DNA of 64,000 nt from Rhodococcus phenolicus (GCF_001646785.1 NZ_LRRH01000067.1:1-64000), one strand, 5' to 3'. Shown: positions 8,572 through 18,481, counted from the first letter of the stretch. Numbers and translations are program-made. Notes: generated by a model from the letters alone, not told the origin.

Positions 8572-8780
8572 GCACTTCTCCTGCGGGAAACTCGGGCTCG
8601 ACGCCGGGGACGGGGCGTCCGTTCGACCCCGAGAATACGGTGGGTGGCAAACGAATTCTCGAAAGTTCCGGCGCGGCCGAAGGCACTGGGTCCCGATCCG
8701 AACTCTGCGTGAAGAAGCGCGGTGAGGTGGATCCGGTCGCGTCCTCGGATCACGTCGACAGCGGTGTGGTGCAAGGTCGG

Positions 8781-9803
8781 TCAGACTCCTTTGGCGAGAT
8801 GGAGGACGACATCGGCGGCGGAGCCGGTGGTGGCGTTACGCCACCCCGTTCCGGCCCACAGGTGCAGGCGGTCGCTGTCGCCGGCTCTGCCTGCGGCTTG
8901 CCGCAGCGCCCGGGTGAGGTGGTGCACGGCCGGGTAGGCGTTCAGGTCGGACCGGTGGTGGCGGGCGATGAACCCGTTGCGCAACGCCCGCGCCGGGCGC
9001 CCGGTGAACACGCGGGTCAGGACGGTCTCGGTGAACGCCGGGTCGGCCAACGCCTGCTTGTGAGTGGGTGAGGTGCCGGCCTCGTCGGTGCGCAGCAGCA
9101 GTGTTCCGACCGCGACCGCCTGCGCGCCCGCGTCGAGCATCCGCCGCACCGCATCGGGCCCATCGATCCCACCGGCGGCGATCACCGGCAGATGCACCGT
9201 CTCGAGCACCTGCCGGACGAGAGTGTCTGTCTCGACGGCGACGGGGGTGCGGGCGGGGTCGAAGGTGGCGCTGTGTCCACCCGCGGAGGCGCCCTGCACG
9301 ACGAGCCCGTTCACTCCGGCTTCTCGGGCGAGGCGTGCTTCGTCGGTGGTGGTGACGGTGGCGAGCACCCGGGTTCCTGTCTTCTGCAGCGCGGCGATGT
9401 CGGCCGGGTGGGGCAGCCCGAAGGTCAGCGACACCACGGGGACCGGGTTCTCGGTGAGCAGCGCGAGTTTCTCGTCCCAGCTGTCGTTGTCGGTGACCGG
9501 GGAGGGGTCGAGTTCCAGCCCGTACTGCCCGGCCTCCGCCCTCAGTTCCTTCGCATAGGCGGCGAACGCGGCCTCGTCCACGGGATCCTTCGACGGGACG
9601 AACAGGTTCACCCCGAACTCCGCTGTGAGCGTGCGGACCTCGTCGATTTCTGCGGCCAGGAGTTCCGGGGTCTTGTAACCGCCGGCGAGGAACGGGAAGC
9701 CACCGGCGGCGGCGACGGCGTGCGCCAGGGCGACCGTCGAGGACCCTCCGGCCATGGGCGCGGCGACGATCGGCAATCGGGAATTCGGAAGCGGAGAGGT
9801 CAC
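8781..9803 (-). CDS. Nitronate monooxygenase (2-nitropropane dioxygenase family)
   Basis: 340 residues of the FMN-dependent TIM-barrel family PF03060. Visible motifs are the N-terminal APMAGGSS, the phosphate-binding AAGGIDG and AVAVGTLLL, and GASAGGHSATF, whose His is the usual catalytic base of class I enzymes. The family oxidises toxic alkyl nitronates such as propionate-3-nitronate to aldehyde or oxo acid and nitrite. The chosen start is GTG at 9803, preceded by GAAAGGA; upstream in-frame sequence belongs to the neighbouring MFS gene in another frame. It lies 11 nt after that MFS gene and is probably its operon partner. Confidence 0.9.
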   Translation of the reverse strand: MTSPLPNSRLPIVAAPMAGGSSTVALAHAVAAAGGFPFLAGGYKTPELLAAEIDEVRTLTAEFGVNLFVPSKDPVDEAAFAAYAKELRAEAGQYGLELDPSPVTDNDSWDEKLALLTENPVPVVSLTFGLPHPADIAALQKTGTRVLATVTTTDEARLAREAGVNGLVVQGASAGGHSATFDPARTPVAVETDTLVRQVLETVHLPVIAAGGIDGPDAVRRMLDAGAQAVAVGTLLLRTDEAGTSPTHKQALADPAFTETVLTRVFTGRPARALRNGFIARHHRSDLNAYPAVHHLTRALRQAAGRAGDSDRLHLWAGTGWRNATTGSAADVVLHLAKGV

Positions 9804-9814
9804 TGAGAGTCCTT

Positions 9815-11011
9815 TCAACGCTGCGGAGCCGGTTCGGCTTTCGGTGCCGCCGCGGAGGGCAGGGAGGCACGCGGATGTGGGTAATGGATGCGCAGCAGGA
9901 TCGTCGTGGCGGAAGAGAGCGCAACGACACCACCGGCGGCGAACAGGGCGGTGTGGAAGCCGTCTGCGAGCAGTGGGGTGACGGCGACGGGGCCGATCGT
10001 CTGGCCGATCGCATACATCGCCGAGAGGATCGCGACCGCGGCGGAGATCTGTAGGTGACGGCCGGCGTCCAGGGCGAGGGCGGTCACTCCCATGAAGGTG
10101 CCGCCGAACAGCAGTGCGGCCGCGATCGCGCCGACGGCCCCCAGGTCGAGACCGGCGATCACGATGCCGGTCGCTTGCAGGCCGAGCGCGGTTGTCAGGA
10201 GGGTCGGATGGCTCATTCGTGCGCTCAGGCGGGCCCACAGGACGCAGGACGGGATCGCTGTCAGCCCGACGACGATCCACGTCGCCTTTCCCAGGGGGCC
10301 CGGGGCCGCGGCGGTGACGGCGGCGACAAGGAACGTGCCTGCGACGATGTAGCCGACACCCTCGAGGAAGTATGCGATGGCGAGCGGCACGAACCAGCGG
10401 TGTGGCCGGTGAATCTTCTTCTGCGCGGGGACGTTTACCCGCGCTGGTTGTGAGCTGACGAGATTCCGGCCGAGCGTCGTCAGGGCGGCGGCGAGTGCCG
10501 TGGCCGTCCACCATGCCATCCGCCAGTCACCGATCGGGGCGACCAGCAGCACGGCCGCGCCGGAAAGTGCGATACCCGCCCCCACGCCACCGTATGCCCA
10601 CCCGGCCAGGTGGCGGGAGCGGGTGGAGACCTCGTTCAGCACGGTGCCGGCGGCCGCGACGAACATGATCGCGCCGCCGGCCCCGGCGATGGCACGCAGT
10701 GCGATCCATGCTTCCGGAGCAGTGATCAGCGGCATCGCTCCCAATGACGTGAGCACCGAGACTGTGCTGAGCCGCAGTGCCGACGCGTTCCGTCCCAGTG
10801 CAGGCACGAGTATCACCGCGACGGCGCCGACGAGGTAGCCGAGGTAGTTGGCGGTGGCCATCGTCGCTCCCAGTTGCGGGGTTACTCCTGCTTGCGTCTG
10901 CATCAGCGGCAGGATGGGCGTGAACACGAACCGGCCGACACCGACTGCGGCAGCGAGAGTGGCGGCTGCCCTCAGTGCAACCTGCCGTTCCGTGGTCGTC
11001 GTGCTCGTCAC
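9815..11011 (-). CDS. MFS transporter, YbfB/YjiJ type
   Basis: 398 residues with about twelve hydrophobic segments. The N-terminal GVGRFVFTPILPLMQ is characteristic of YbfB/YjiJ-like major facilitator proteins, and the second half begins near PHRWFVPLAIAYFLEGVGY. A GTG start at 11011 is preceded by AGGAG. The gene is transcribed away from the adjacent LysR regulator and towards the nitronate monooxygenase, which suggests an inducible efflux/detoxification pair. The substrate is unknown. Confidence 0.85.
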   Translation of the reverse strand: MTSTTTTERQVALRAAATLAAAVGVGRFVFTPILPLMQTQAGVTPQLGATMATANYLGYLVGAVAVILVPALGRNASALRLSTVSVLTSLGAMPLITAPEAWIALRAIAGAGGAIMFVAAAGTVLNEVSTRSRHLAGWAYGGVGAGIALSGAAVLLVAPIGDWRMAWWTATALAAALTTLGRNLVSSQPARVNVPAQKKIHRPHRWFVPLAIAYFLEGVGYIVAGTFLVAAVTAAAPGPLGKATWIVVGLTAIPSCVLWARLSARMSHPTLLTTALGLQATGIVIAGLDLGAVGAIAAALLFGGTFMGVTALALDAGRHLQISAAVAILSAMYAIGQTIGPVAVTPLLADGFHTALFAAGGVVALSSATTILLRIHYPHPRASLPSAAAPKAEPAPQR

Positions 11012-11099
11012 TTCCCGACTCCTGTCCGCCGTTCGGCATGGACGCCGTGCTTGCTTCCAGGGCGAAGTTATCCACGGGGTAGTCGGCAGGGAAATGCCG

Positions 11100-11118
11100 A
11101 TTGTGCACGATCTATACT
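11100..11118 (+). promoter_or_regulatory. -10 box and near-palindrome upstream of the LysR gene
   Basis: TATACT at 11113-11118 lies 8 nt before the LysR ATG, so the transcript is probably leaderless. Directly upstream is ATTGTGCACGAT (11100-11111), a palindrome with one mismatched pair. It is a candidate operator for autoregulation and for control of the divergent MFS gene. Confidence 0.45.
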
Positions 11119-11126
11119 CGACGGTT

Positions 11127-11990
11127 ATGGATGTGGAGTTGAGGCACCTGCGTGCCTTCACCGCCGTAGCGGAGAGCAGGTCCTTCACCGTTGCGAGCCG
11201 GCGACTGCTCATCACCCAGCCCGCTCTCACACGCACCATCCAGCAACTCGAACGAATCCTGGACGTCAAGCTCCTCGAGCGCACTTCCCGTTCGGTCGAC
11301 CTGACCGAGGTGGGGCGTACCTTCCAGGCCCGTGCCCAGGTGCTCCTGCGCGACTTGGACCTGGCGATCGCCGAGACCCGGGGGGAACGCGACCTCCGGA
11401 TCGGGTTCTCGTGGGCCTTGCCGGATCCGTGGGCAGGCGAAGTCCTCACCGCGTTCGAGCAGGCCACCGGTGCCACCACGCGTCTCATGCGCCGCGACGA
11501 CCTGGCCGGGGCTCTCGATCGTCACGAGGTCGATGTCGCGTTCGCCCGGCATCCTGTTGCGGGCACGAGCACGACATCTGTGACGTTGTTCGAGGAGCCC
11601 CGCGTCGCGGCCGTGAGCAACCGGTCGCCGCTCGCCGCCCGGGAGCAGATCGCCTGGAACGAGCTCGGTCGACACCCTGTCGTCATCAACACCACCAGCG
11701 GAAACACCCGGCCGAACCTGTGGCCTCCCGAGCACCGCCCCGGCCGGATCGTCGAGTGCGACACCTACGACGAGTGGATCACCCTCATCGCTGCGGATCG
11801 AGGTGTGGGTGCGACACCTTTGTCGGCGAGTTCTACGCATGCCCACGCGGGGGTCGTCTTCATCTCTCTGTCCGGCGCGCCTCCGGTGCCCCTGTATCTC
11901 GTGTGGATCCCGCGCCCGGCGGGTGGCCTCGTGCGCCGCTTCGTCGAAGCGGCCACCGCTCAGGAGCGACCCTCCTACGCCCGCCGATAG
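11127..11990 (+). CDS. LysR-family transcriptional regulator
   Basis: 287 residues. The N-terminal winged helix-turn-helix is clear (LRHLRAFTAVAESRSF, then LLITQPALTRTIQQLE). A co-inducer-binding domain runs from about residue 88 to the end, starting at DLRIGFSW. It is transcribed divergently from the MFS/nitronate monooxygenase pair, the usual layout for a LysR activator and its targets, so it probably controls them. Two in-frame GTG/ATG codons lie upstream, but ATG 11127 is favoured because a TATACT -10 box sits just before it and the HTH begins at once. Confidence 0.9.
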   Translation: MDVELRHLRAFTAVAESRSFTVASRRLLITQPALTRTIQQLERILDVKLLERTSRSVDLTEVGRTFQARAQVLLRDLDLAIAETRGERDLRIGFSWALPDPWAGEVLTAFEQATGATTRLMRRDDLAGALDRHEVDVAFARHPVAGTSTTSVTLFEEPRVAAVSNRSPLAAREQIAWNELGRHPVVINTTSGNTRPNLWPPEHRPGRIVECDTYDEWITLIAADRGVGATPLSASSTHAHAGVVFISLSGAPPVPLYLVWIPRPAGGLVRRFVEAATAQERPSYARR

Positions 11991-12223
11991 GGGCGCGGCG
12001 CCGACGCCGGCCTTTGGTTCACGCCACCGTCACCGGTGAACCCAGCATGGGAGCGTGAACGCGCCGCGCTCACAGAACACGTCGATCCATTTCGTGTGCG
12101 GGGCACACGCCGGGATCGTCTCGTCGACCGCCATCGTGACGTACTCGGCGCGTCCGGTCCGTCGGTGTCCCGGGGCCGGTTTCCGGTTTTGCTCTTGGTC
12201 GAGCTTGTCGCACCCAGGGGCTC

Positions 12224-13246
12224 TCAACCACGCAGGACTTCGGTGGGAGTGACTCCGTACCGCTTCCGGAAGGCCGCAGCGAAGCGTCCCGGGTGACCGA
12301 AGCCCCATCGGAACGCTACGTCCGCCACCGTGATCCCCCCTGCCGCGAGGTCTGCGTGCGCACGATCCAGTCTGATGTCGAGCAGGCATGCGGACGGGCT
12401 GCTTCCCACGTACTCGGAGAACGCCTCCTGTAGCCGCCGCACACTCGTTCCGGCGATCTCCGCCATGTCGGCTGCCGTCCAGGCACGGCCCGGATCCTCC
12501 CGCAGAGCGTTCAACACCCGGCGCACCATCCCCGGCCGCGGTGCCGGTGACAGTCCGTCGACCGGCGCGACCGCCAGGACGAAGGCGGTGGTGACCGCTC
12601 CGGCGAGCTGAGCCGACACCAGAGGGTTCGTCAGCACGTGCGTGGCGCCGGTGAGCTGGTCGCTCAGTGATGCCACCAGCCCGTGCCATTCCTGCGCGGA
12701 ACCCTTCAGATCGATCCGATCGGGCAGCTCGAGTCGCGACCGTATCTGGCCGCCGAGGATCCGGTCCGCTTCGCGTTCGAGGTGATTGCGGTCGAATTTG
12801 ATTCCCAGGACCGAACATTCCGCATCCCAGAGTGTGATGAGCGACGGAGTGTCGGCGCGGAAGACCGTCGCGGAGCCCGGCTCGGAGACGACGACTCCCG
12901 AGCGGCCCCGCGATTCCAGCCGTCCACCGAGCGGGATGTTCACCTCGTAGGCGCCGGGATAGTCGCATTCGATCGCGACATCCGCTCCCCAGCTCATCCG
13001 GCCGATGGTCACACCACCGAGATCGGCCGACACGAGTTCGAGCTCGGGTCGATCCGTTTTCCCCAGGTCCGTGAGCCGGTGCGGGAAGTAGACGTCCGCC
13101 ACCGCACGGGAAGCCTCGTCCCAATCCTCGATCTCGGGCACACTCACGCTTTCGAGATTAACCACTCCGGAGACCTGGATCACATAGTCGCGCGATCCGT
13201 CCAGAAGCCGCGCAATGTGCATCGACCCCCGGTCCAGTCGCGCCAT
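12224..13246 (-). CDS. AraC-family regulator of the guaiacol demethylase genes
   Basis: 340 residues. The first 220 resemble the AraC_binding_2 (PF14525) domain. The C-terminal 100 residues hold two helix-turn-helix units, with [19 protein letters not shown] and the conserved tail [20 protein letters not shown]. It is divergent from the P450 gene, with only 67 nt between the starts, so it is the likely activator responding to guaiacol or a related phenol. An alternative start is ATG 13222 (332 residues), which has a better GGGGG ribosome site. The effector is inferred from the neighbours only. Confidence 0.88.
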   Translation of the reverse strand: MARLDRGSMHIARLLDGSRDYVIQVSGVVNLESVSVPEIEDWDEASRAVADVYFPHRLTDLGKTDRPELELVSADLGGVTIGRMSWGADVAIECDYPGAYEVNIPLGGRLESRGRSGVVVSEPGSATVFRADTPSLITLWDAECSVLGIKFDRNHLEREADRILGGQIRSRLELPDRIDLKGSAQEWHGLVASLSDQLTGATHVLTNPLVSAQLAGAVTTAFVLAVAPVDGLSPAPRPGMVRRVLNALREDPGRAWTAADMAEIAGTSVRRLQEAFSEYVGSSPSACLLDIRLDRAHADLAAGGITVADVAFRWGFGHPGRFAAAFRKRYGVTPTEVLRG

Positions 13247-13313
13247 ATGGTCCACATCACACACATCGAGGGCCCCGTCCCGGGACCGAAGTTTCCACCG
13301 CGTAGGAGATCGA

Positions 13314-14525
13314 ATGACCAGCACCCTCTCGTGGCTCGACGAGGTCACGATGGAACAGCTCGAGCGCAACCCGTATACCGTCTACGAGCGTCTTCGCGCC
13401 GAGGCGCCGGTGGCCTTCGTCCCTGTTCTCGGCGCCTATGTCGCCTCCACGATGGAGGCCTGCCGCGAGGTCGCGACCAGCGGCGACTTCGACGGCATCA
13501 TCACGCCGGCGGGCGGGCGCACCTTCGGCCATCCCGCGATCATCGGCGTCAACGGCGACATCCACCGGGACCTGCGCTCCATGGTCGAACCTGCACTCCA
13601 GCCCGCCGAAGTGGACCGGTGGGTCGAGGATCTCGTCCGTCCCATCGCGCAGCGCTACGTCGAGGCATTCGAAACCGACGGCGAGGCGGATCTCGTCGCC
13701 CAGTACTGCGAGCCGGTGAGCGTGCGCGCCCTCGGCGACCTGCTCGGGCTGAAGGACGTCTCCTCGGACACGCTGCGCGAGTGGTTCCACAAGTTGTCGG
13801 ATTCGTTCACCAACGCGGCGGTGGACGAGAACGGGAACTTCACCAGCCAGGAGCGTTTCGACGAAGGCGACCGGGCCAAGGAGGAGATCCGATCGGTCGT
13901 CGATCCGCTCATCGACCATTGGATCGAGCACCCCGACGACAGCGCCATCTCGCACTGGTTGCACGACGGCATGCCCGAGGGGAAGACACGCGACCGCGAC
14001 TACATCTACCCCACGCTGTACGTCTTCCTGCTGGGAGCGATGCAGGAGCCGGGCCACGCGATGAGTTCGACGCTGGCGGGTCTGTTCACCCGTCCGGAGC
14101 AGTTCGAAGCAGTCGTCGACGAACCGTCGCTGATCCCCCGGGCGATCTCCGAAGGGATGCGTTGGACTGCACCGATCTGGTCGGGAACGGCGCGTATCGC
14201 CAAGCGGGACAGCATCGTCTCGGGGATCGGGATCGCCGAGGGTTCGGTGGTGATGTTGTCGTACGGGTCGGCGAACCACGACATCGACATCTTCGACGCA
14301 CCGAGCGTTTACGACATGACGCGCCCGCCGCTTCCGCATCTCGCCTTCGGTGCCGGCAAGCATGCCTGCGCGGGCATCTACTTCGCGAACAACGTCAGCC
14401 GCATCGGCCTGGAAGAACTGCTCGAGACGATTCCGAACCTCGAGCGCGATACCTCCGAGGACGTCGAGTTCTGGGGCTGGGGCTTCCGTGGACCGAAGGC
14501 TCTGCACGCCCGATGGGAGATCTGA
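13314..14525 (+). CDS. gcoA: Cytochrome P450 aromatic O-demethylase (GcoA, CYP255A family)
   Basis: 403 residues. The heme loop is [10 protein letters not shown] with Cys 352 as iron ligand. The whole sequence reads like Amycolatopsis Gco[21 protein letters not shown] at the start, [20 protein letters not shown], and [10 protein letters not shown] near the end. The I-helix reads [10 protein letters not shown], without the usual acid-Thr pair, which is also a feature of this family. GcoA removes the methyl group of guaiacol, giving catechol and formaldehyde; the Rhodococcus enzyme CYP255A1 acts on 2-methoxy- and 2-ethoxyphenol. It uses the next gene as its single reductase partner. The ribosome site TAGGAG precedes the ATG. 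The family call is from remembered similarity, not a search. Confidence 0.93.
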   Translation: MTSTLSWLDEVTMEQLERNPYTVYERLRAEAPVAFVPVLGAYVASTMEACREVATSGDFDGIITPAGGRTFGHPAIIGVNGDIHRDLRSMVEPALQPAEVDRWVEDLVRPIAQRYVEAFETDGEADLVAQYCEPVSVRALGDLLGLKDVSSDTLREWFHKLSDSFTNAAVDENGNFTSQERFDEGDRAKEEIRSVVDPLIDHWIEHPDDSAISHWLHDGMPEGKTRDRDYIYPTLYVFLLGAMQEPGHAMSSTLAGLFTRPEQFEAVVDEPSLIPRAISEGMRWTAPIWSGTARIAKRDSIVSGIGIAEGSVVMLSYGSANHDIDIFDAPSVYDMTRPPLPHLAFGAGKHACAGIYFANNVSRIGLEELLETIPNLERDTSEDVEFWGWGFRGPKALHARWEI

Positions 14526-14527
14526 CA

Positions 14528-15520
14528 GTGCCCTACACACTGACCGCCGGCGCCACCACGGTGCCGTGTGAACCCGAACAGACGGTGCTCGACGCATTCC
14601 TGCGCAGCGGCCAGTGGATGCCGAACTCGTGCAATCAGGGCACGTGCGGCACCTGCAAGATCCGGATCCACAGCGGCGAGGTGGATCACCGGAACTCACC
14701 GGAGCAGACGCTCACACCCGACGAACGCACCGCCGGCTACGCACTGGCGTGTCAAACCACACCGTGCAGCGACGCCGTCCTGGACACCCCTGCCGGGCAG
14801 GACTCGAGCGGCACACACATGCTGCGCGACGTCATGGCGACCGTCATCGAGGTCCGGGACATCGCCGCCGAGACCCGCAGGGTCCTGCTCACCGCCGACG
14901 AACCGCTCGAGTTCTCGGCCGGACAGTACGTCGAGCTCATGGTGCCCGGGACCTCCGTTCGGCGCCGGTACTCCCTGGCCAACCCTCCCTCGGAACCGAA
15001 ACAGCTCGAACTGCACGTCCGGCGGCAGCCGGGTGGGACCGCGAGCGAATGGATCTTCGGAAGCATCGAGGTGGGTGAACGCGTGGAGATCACGGGTCCC
15101 TACGGCGACTTCACGTTCGATGCCGAGAGCGCCGGACCGATGGCGCTGCTCGGTGGTGGCACAGGCCTCGCCCCGCTCAAGGGCATCGTCCGGCACGCAC
15201 TCGTCCTGAATCCCGATCGGGAGATCCTGCTCTACCACGGCGTCCGCACGTGCGCCGATGTGTACGACGCCGACTTCTTCCGAGAACTCGAGGCACGCCA
15301 TCCGGGCTTCCGGTACGTCACCTGTGTCAGCCGGGAGACCGGTGGCGACCGGGAGGGCTACGTCACCGACGCGTTCGTGGAGGACGTGTCGTCCGCGAAG
15401 GAGTTCACCGGCTACATCTGCGGGTCCGACGCATTCGTCGAAGCATCGGTCAAGTCGTTCAAGCGGCGTCGCATGTCGCCGCGGCGTATCCGGCGGGAGC
15501 GATTCACTGCGGCCGGCTGA
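14528..15520 (+). CDS. gcoB: GcoB reductase ([2Fe-2S]-FAD-NADH three-domain partner of GcoA)
   Basis: 330 residues in the order plant-type [2Fe-2S] ferredoxin, FAD domain, NADH domain. The cluster cysteines are 35, 40, 43 (CNQGTCGTC) and 75. The FAD motif is RRYSLAN and the nucleotide motif is GGGTGLAPLKGI. The C-terminus KRRRMSPRRI is typical of GcoB. It passes electrons from NADH straight to GcoA, so no separate ferredoxin is needed. The start is GTG 14528, 2 nt after the gcoA stop, with GGGAG upstream. ATG 14513, inside gcoA, is possible but would add five residues not expected for the family. Confidence 0.93.
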   Translation: MPYTLTAGATTVPCEPEQTVLDAFLRSGQWMPNSCNQGTCGTCKIRIHSGEVDHRNSPEQTLTPDERTAGYALACQTTPCSDAVLDTPAGQDSSGTHMLRDVMATVIEVRDIAAETRRVLLTADEPLEFSAGQYVELMVPGTSVRRRYSLANPPSEPKQLELHVRRQPGGTASEWIFGSIEVGERVEITGPYGDFTFDAESAGPMALLGGGTGLAPLKGIVRHALVLNPDREILLYHGVRTCADVYDADFFRELEARHPGFRYVTCVSRETGGDREGYVTDAFVEDVSSAKEFTGYICGSDAFVEASVKSFKRRRMSPRRIRRERFTAAG

Positions 15521-15982
15521 ACCGGGGATGCGGCAGGGGCCGGGCGGATACCGGGATGGAACGCATGCTCGAATACGTAAAACCATGTGCGCCTTGATGA
15601 TCGCATTCGGAATGCGGATGGATCGACCGACGCCACCGACCCGCCGCCCCTCGAACATCTCCGCCACCTGGGTGGACCGAGCCCGGACCGTTCGCGCACT
15701 GGTCGCTACTGCCTGCCTGCGTCTCTCGGGTCGTCTCGACAGGTTCGGCAGCGGTGGGTTCTCGTCTGCGCTGTCCCGTAGGACTCGGTTCCCGGTGAGG
15801 GAGGTTTCACGGCACAGGCACGGGAGCAAGGGAATTGCCGGTGCCGACGGCAGCGCAGTTGTCGGTGGGGCTGCGCCGGCGAACCGGTCGGTGAAGAACT
15901 GATGTGAGGAGGGGCGAAACGACCTTCACTCTGCCGATTCCCGAGTTCTCGTCTCCCTGTGTTGTGGCGAACAGGAGACGAA
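15521..15982. other. Intergenic stretch without recognised gene
   Basis: 462 bases between the convergent gcoB and LuxR-type genes. Open frames here have arginine-rich, low-complexity translations and no recognisable domain. I see no RNA gene, repeat or convincing hairpin. Confidence 0.5.
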
Positions 15983-18481
15983 CTATTCGAGAGGTAAGCG
16001 CCGCGCCGCCGCAATAGCGTCCTCACGCGAATGCACTCCCAGCTTGCGATACAGCGAACGCAGTTGTGTCTTGACGGTGTTGACACTGACGAATTGGGTT
16101 TCTGCAATGGACGTGGCACTCGCTCCGGCCAGTAAGCCCTCGAGAACTGCGCGTTCGCGCGAGGTCAATCGAACAGCGGGTTCGGCGACCGGAAACATGA
16201 CGGACTCCGACATCATTCGCTCGCGAGGTAACGGGAGGGAGACACCGAGTGATGTGATGTTCCGCAGCATCGCCCGAGGTAATGATACGAAGGGCCGTAG
16301 CAAACCGGTGCGGTGTGACAGAGCCGCCGCGCGTGTCAGATGGCGACGCGCGTCCGTTCGGTGTCCCAACGCTGACGCTGCCGCGGCGCCGATCACGGCC
16401 AGTTCGGTTGACTCACGGGGTGTGCAGTGTGCATCGGAGCTGTAGTGGTGAACGATCGCTTCTGCGCCGGACGGGTCGTTCGTGTGCAGGAGAATTCGGG
16501 CGCGAGCAGGGGCTGTCAGGGGATGGTTCGACCGCTCGACGATGGTTCTGGCTTGGTTGAAGTGGCCGAGAGCGACACTGAGGTCGGCGTGGATTGCAGT
16601 CAGAAGCGAGCCGGCGATGCCGGCGCCCGGATGAGGGCACTGTTGCAACTCGTGGTCGAGGAACCGCAGTCCGTCGGCCGGTTTTGCGCTGGCAAGGGCA
16701 TGGTAGCCGTGTGCATACAACACGAGAGCTCTGTGCTTGTCGTGCTGCTCGGCGCGGTCGAGTTCGGCCAGGGCTGTGTCCGCGGTGTGCGAGTCGAGCC
16801 GGTCGAGCGCTACCAGGGCGGCGGCAACCAATCCGGCGGTCGACACTGCCTTCCGATTCTCGCCGGGCGGTGGCGTATGCTGCCGTTCCTTGCGCAGCCA
16901 GATCTGGGCGTCGAGGCAAGCTCCGCGAAGGGCGTGGGCAAGGGCGAGTTCACCGGCGACATCACTTCCGGCGGCCGTGTCGGCTCCGGCACTGCGGGCA
17001 CAGTGCACCCGTGTCGTTTCCGTCGCGTCGCCCGCCGGGGCGACGGGCAGCGAGGGGGAGCGCAAATCGTAACTGTGCGGATGCGTGGCCACCTGGGTGT
17101 GCCCCAGGGGTGGCGGAGCAGGCGTGATGGCATCGCACCCGTCAGTGACCTCGATAAAGGGTTCACTGTCGAGATGCCCCAGGTTGCCAGGGAAAGGGGT
17201 GGTGGCCTTCGAGCATGTCGCGGCCGCGGCCGCGGCCGCGGGCGCCGGTTCGGTCGATACACCCGCCCGTTCGAGGATGTGGTGGGGCGCCACGAGTGCT
17301 TTGTCGTTTTCTTTTGCTTCGCGCGAGGCATGCTGGAGGAGCGCCTGCCCGGCAGTTCTGAGAAATCCTCCGGGGTAAAGATGTGTCCAGTGCTGTTCGA
17401 TGATGTTCCGGGCGACGGGCCAGCTCTCCGCTTCGAGCGCGTGCATCAGCGCCATATGAGGATTTGCTCGCTCGAGCCAGTACCGGACCAGGGCCTGGCG
17501 AGCTTGCTCCAACTCGGTTGGACACTCGGCGGCGGCGCGGCGCAAGAGAGCTTCCCGAACCGACCCGGGAAGTCTGCAGATGTGCTCGCCGGACGGTGGT
17601 GGACATTCGGCCATGCCGGTGGTCGTCAAGCTCTGCATGAAAGTGTCTGTGTCGATCAGAGACGACAGGGCGGCCGCAGACGAGGCGGACAGTGGCGATG
17701 CTGCTGCGGCGACCAGGATCTGGGGATACAGTGCCGCAATCTCGGGGTCTTCGTCCGCGATCCGCATCAGCAACCGGTCGACGGCGAGATCGACGATGGT
17801 GTCGAGATATTCGGATCCCGGGTCGATGGGCGCGCGCACGGAACGTATCGTGTCCCCGACTGCGGCGACGAGGGCGGGAAGGCCGTCCGTTCTGAGGGTG
17901 ATCTGTTGTGCCGTAACTGGATTAAGGGTTACCCCGTATGTCCGAAGGGTTGACGAGGTTTCTTCTGCGGTGAAGGCGAGTGCCTGTGAACCGAGCGTGA
18001 CCCAATCGCCCCGGTTCGGCAGGAGCGCTTGTCCGCCGCATGATCTCGTTGTGGCGATGATGCGCAGTCGTCGATTGCGTGCCAGCAACTCGTCGAGGCG
18101 ACCGGCCGTGGGTTTCGACAGGTCGATACCGTCGAGGATGAGCGTGATGGGGGTGTCCAGGGGCGCGAGAAGAGCGCACAGTGCGTCGAAAGCACCGGAT
18201 GGATCGTCGGCCGGCTCGGTACCCGCGCGGGAACACACCACCCCGATCACCCGGGTCCAGTACTGGTCTTCCTCGAGCACGGCGGTCGGTGGGTCGATGA
18301 ACGCCACGATGGATCCAGATGCGTGGTTCGTCGCTGCCCACGTCCGGACGAGTGTCGACTTTCCTGAAAATCGGTTGCCGTGGATCAGTACGGACGAGGT
18401 CGGATTCGACAACACGTCGAACAACTGGAGACGAACCACGGGGTGTGTATTCGGGACGGGGTCCACGTTCCCTCCGATCAT
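15983..18481 (-). CDS. Large ATP-binding LuxR-type regulator (LAL/MalT-like)
   Basis: 832 residues. A STAND-type P-loop near the N-terminus reads GNRFSGKST (about 35-43), with a Walker B-like LILDGIDL further on. A long helical sensor region follows, interrupted by a low-complexity linker with an alanine run, and a LuxR helix-turn-helix ends the protein (LTSRERAVLEGLLAGAS, then VSVNTVKTQLRSLYRKLGV). Such proteins bind an inducer and ATP and activate nearby genes. The operon upstream on the same strand (amidohydrolase to FUSC) is the obvious candidate target. ATG 18481 is chosen because GAGGGA precedes it at a good distance. ATG 18490 and 18577 are also in frame, but the first 30 codons from 18577 use codons unlike the rest. 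Confidence 0.88.
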   Translation of the reverse strand: MIGGNVDPVPNTHPVVRLQLFDVLSNPTSSVLIHGNRFSGKSTLVRTWAATNHASGSIVAFIDPPTAVLEEDQYWTRVIGVVCSRAGTEPADDPSGAFDALCALLAPLDTPITLILDGIDLSKPTAGRLDELLARNRRLRIIATTRSCGGQALLPNRGDWVTLGSQALAFTAEETSSTLRTYGVTLNPVTAQQITLRTDGLPALVAAVGDTIRSVRAPIDPGSEYLDTIVDLAVDRLLMRIADEDPEIAALYPQILVAAAASPLSASSAAALSSLIDTDTFMQSLTTTGMAECPPPSGEHICRLPGSVREALLRRAAAECPTELEQARQALVRYWLERANPHMALMHALEAESWPVARNIIEQHWTHLYPGGFLRTAGQALLQHASREAKENDKALVAPHHILERAGVSTEPAPAAAAAAATCSKATTPFPGNLGHLDSEPFIEVTDGCDAITPAPPPLGHTQVATHPHSYDLRSPSLPVAPAGDATETTRVHCARSAGADTAAGSDVAGELALAHALRGACLDAQIWLRKERQHTPPPGENRKAVSTAGLVAAALVALDRLDSHTADTALAELDRAEQHDKHRALVLYAHGYHALASAKPADGLRFLDHELQQCPHPGAGIAGSLLTAIHADLSVALGHFNQARTIVERSNHPLTAPARARILLHTNDPSGAEAIVHHYSSDAHCTPRESTELAVIGAAAASALGHRTDARRHLTRAAALSHRTGLLRPFVSLPRAMLRNITSLGVSLPLPRERMMSESVMFPVAEPAVRLTSRERAVLEGLLAGASATSIAETQFVSVNTVKTQLRSLYRKLGVHSREDAIAAARRLPLE

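Noticed and set aside
8572-8780. Protein-like minus-strand stretch (VDVIRGRDRIHLTALLHAEF) after the nitronate monooxygenase gene
   Set aside because: No start signal, no known domain and it decays into Arg-rich sequence.
12030-12137. Minus-strand mini-ORF ending in CERGAFTLPCWVHR downstream of the AraC gene
   Set aside because: Codon use looks fair but it is only about 34 residues, has no ribosome site and no family I recognise. Kept as unproven.
13277-13286. GTCCCGGGAC palindrome between the AraC regulator and gcoA as an operator
   Set aside because: Ten GC-rich bases with no extension and not a direct-repeat site as AraC proteins normally use.
17217-17241. Tandem GCGGCC units as a DNA repeat
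   Set aside because: They are in frame and encode an alanine run in the LuxR-type regulator, so coding explains them.
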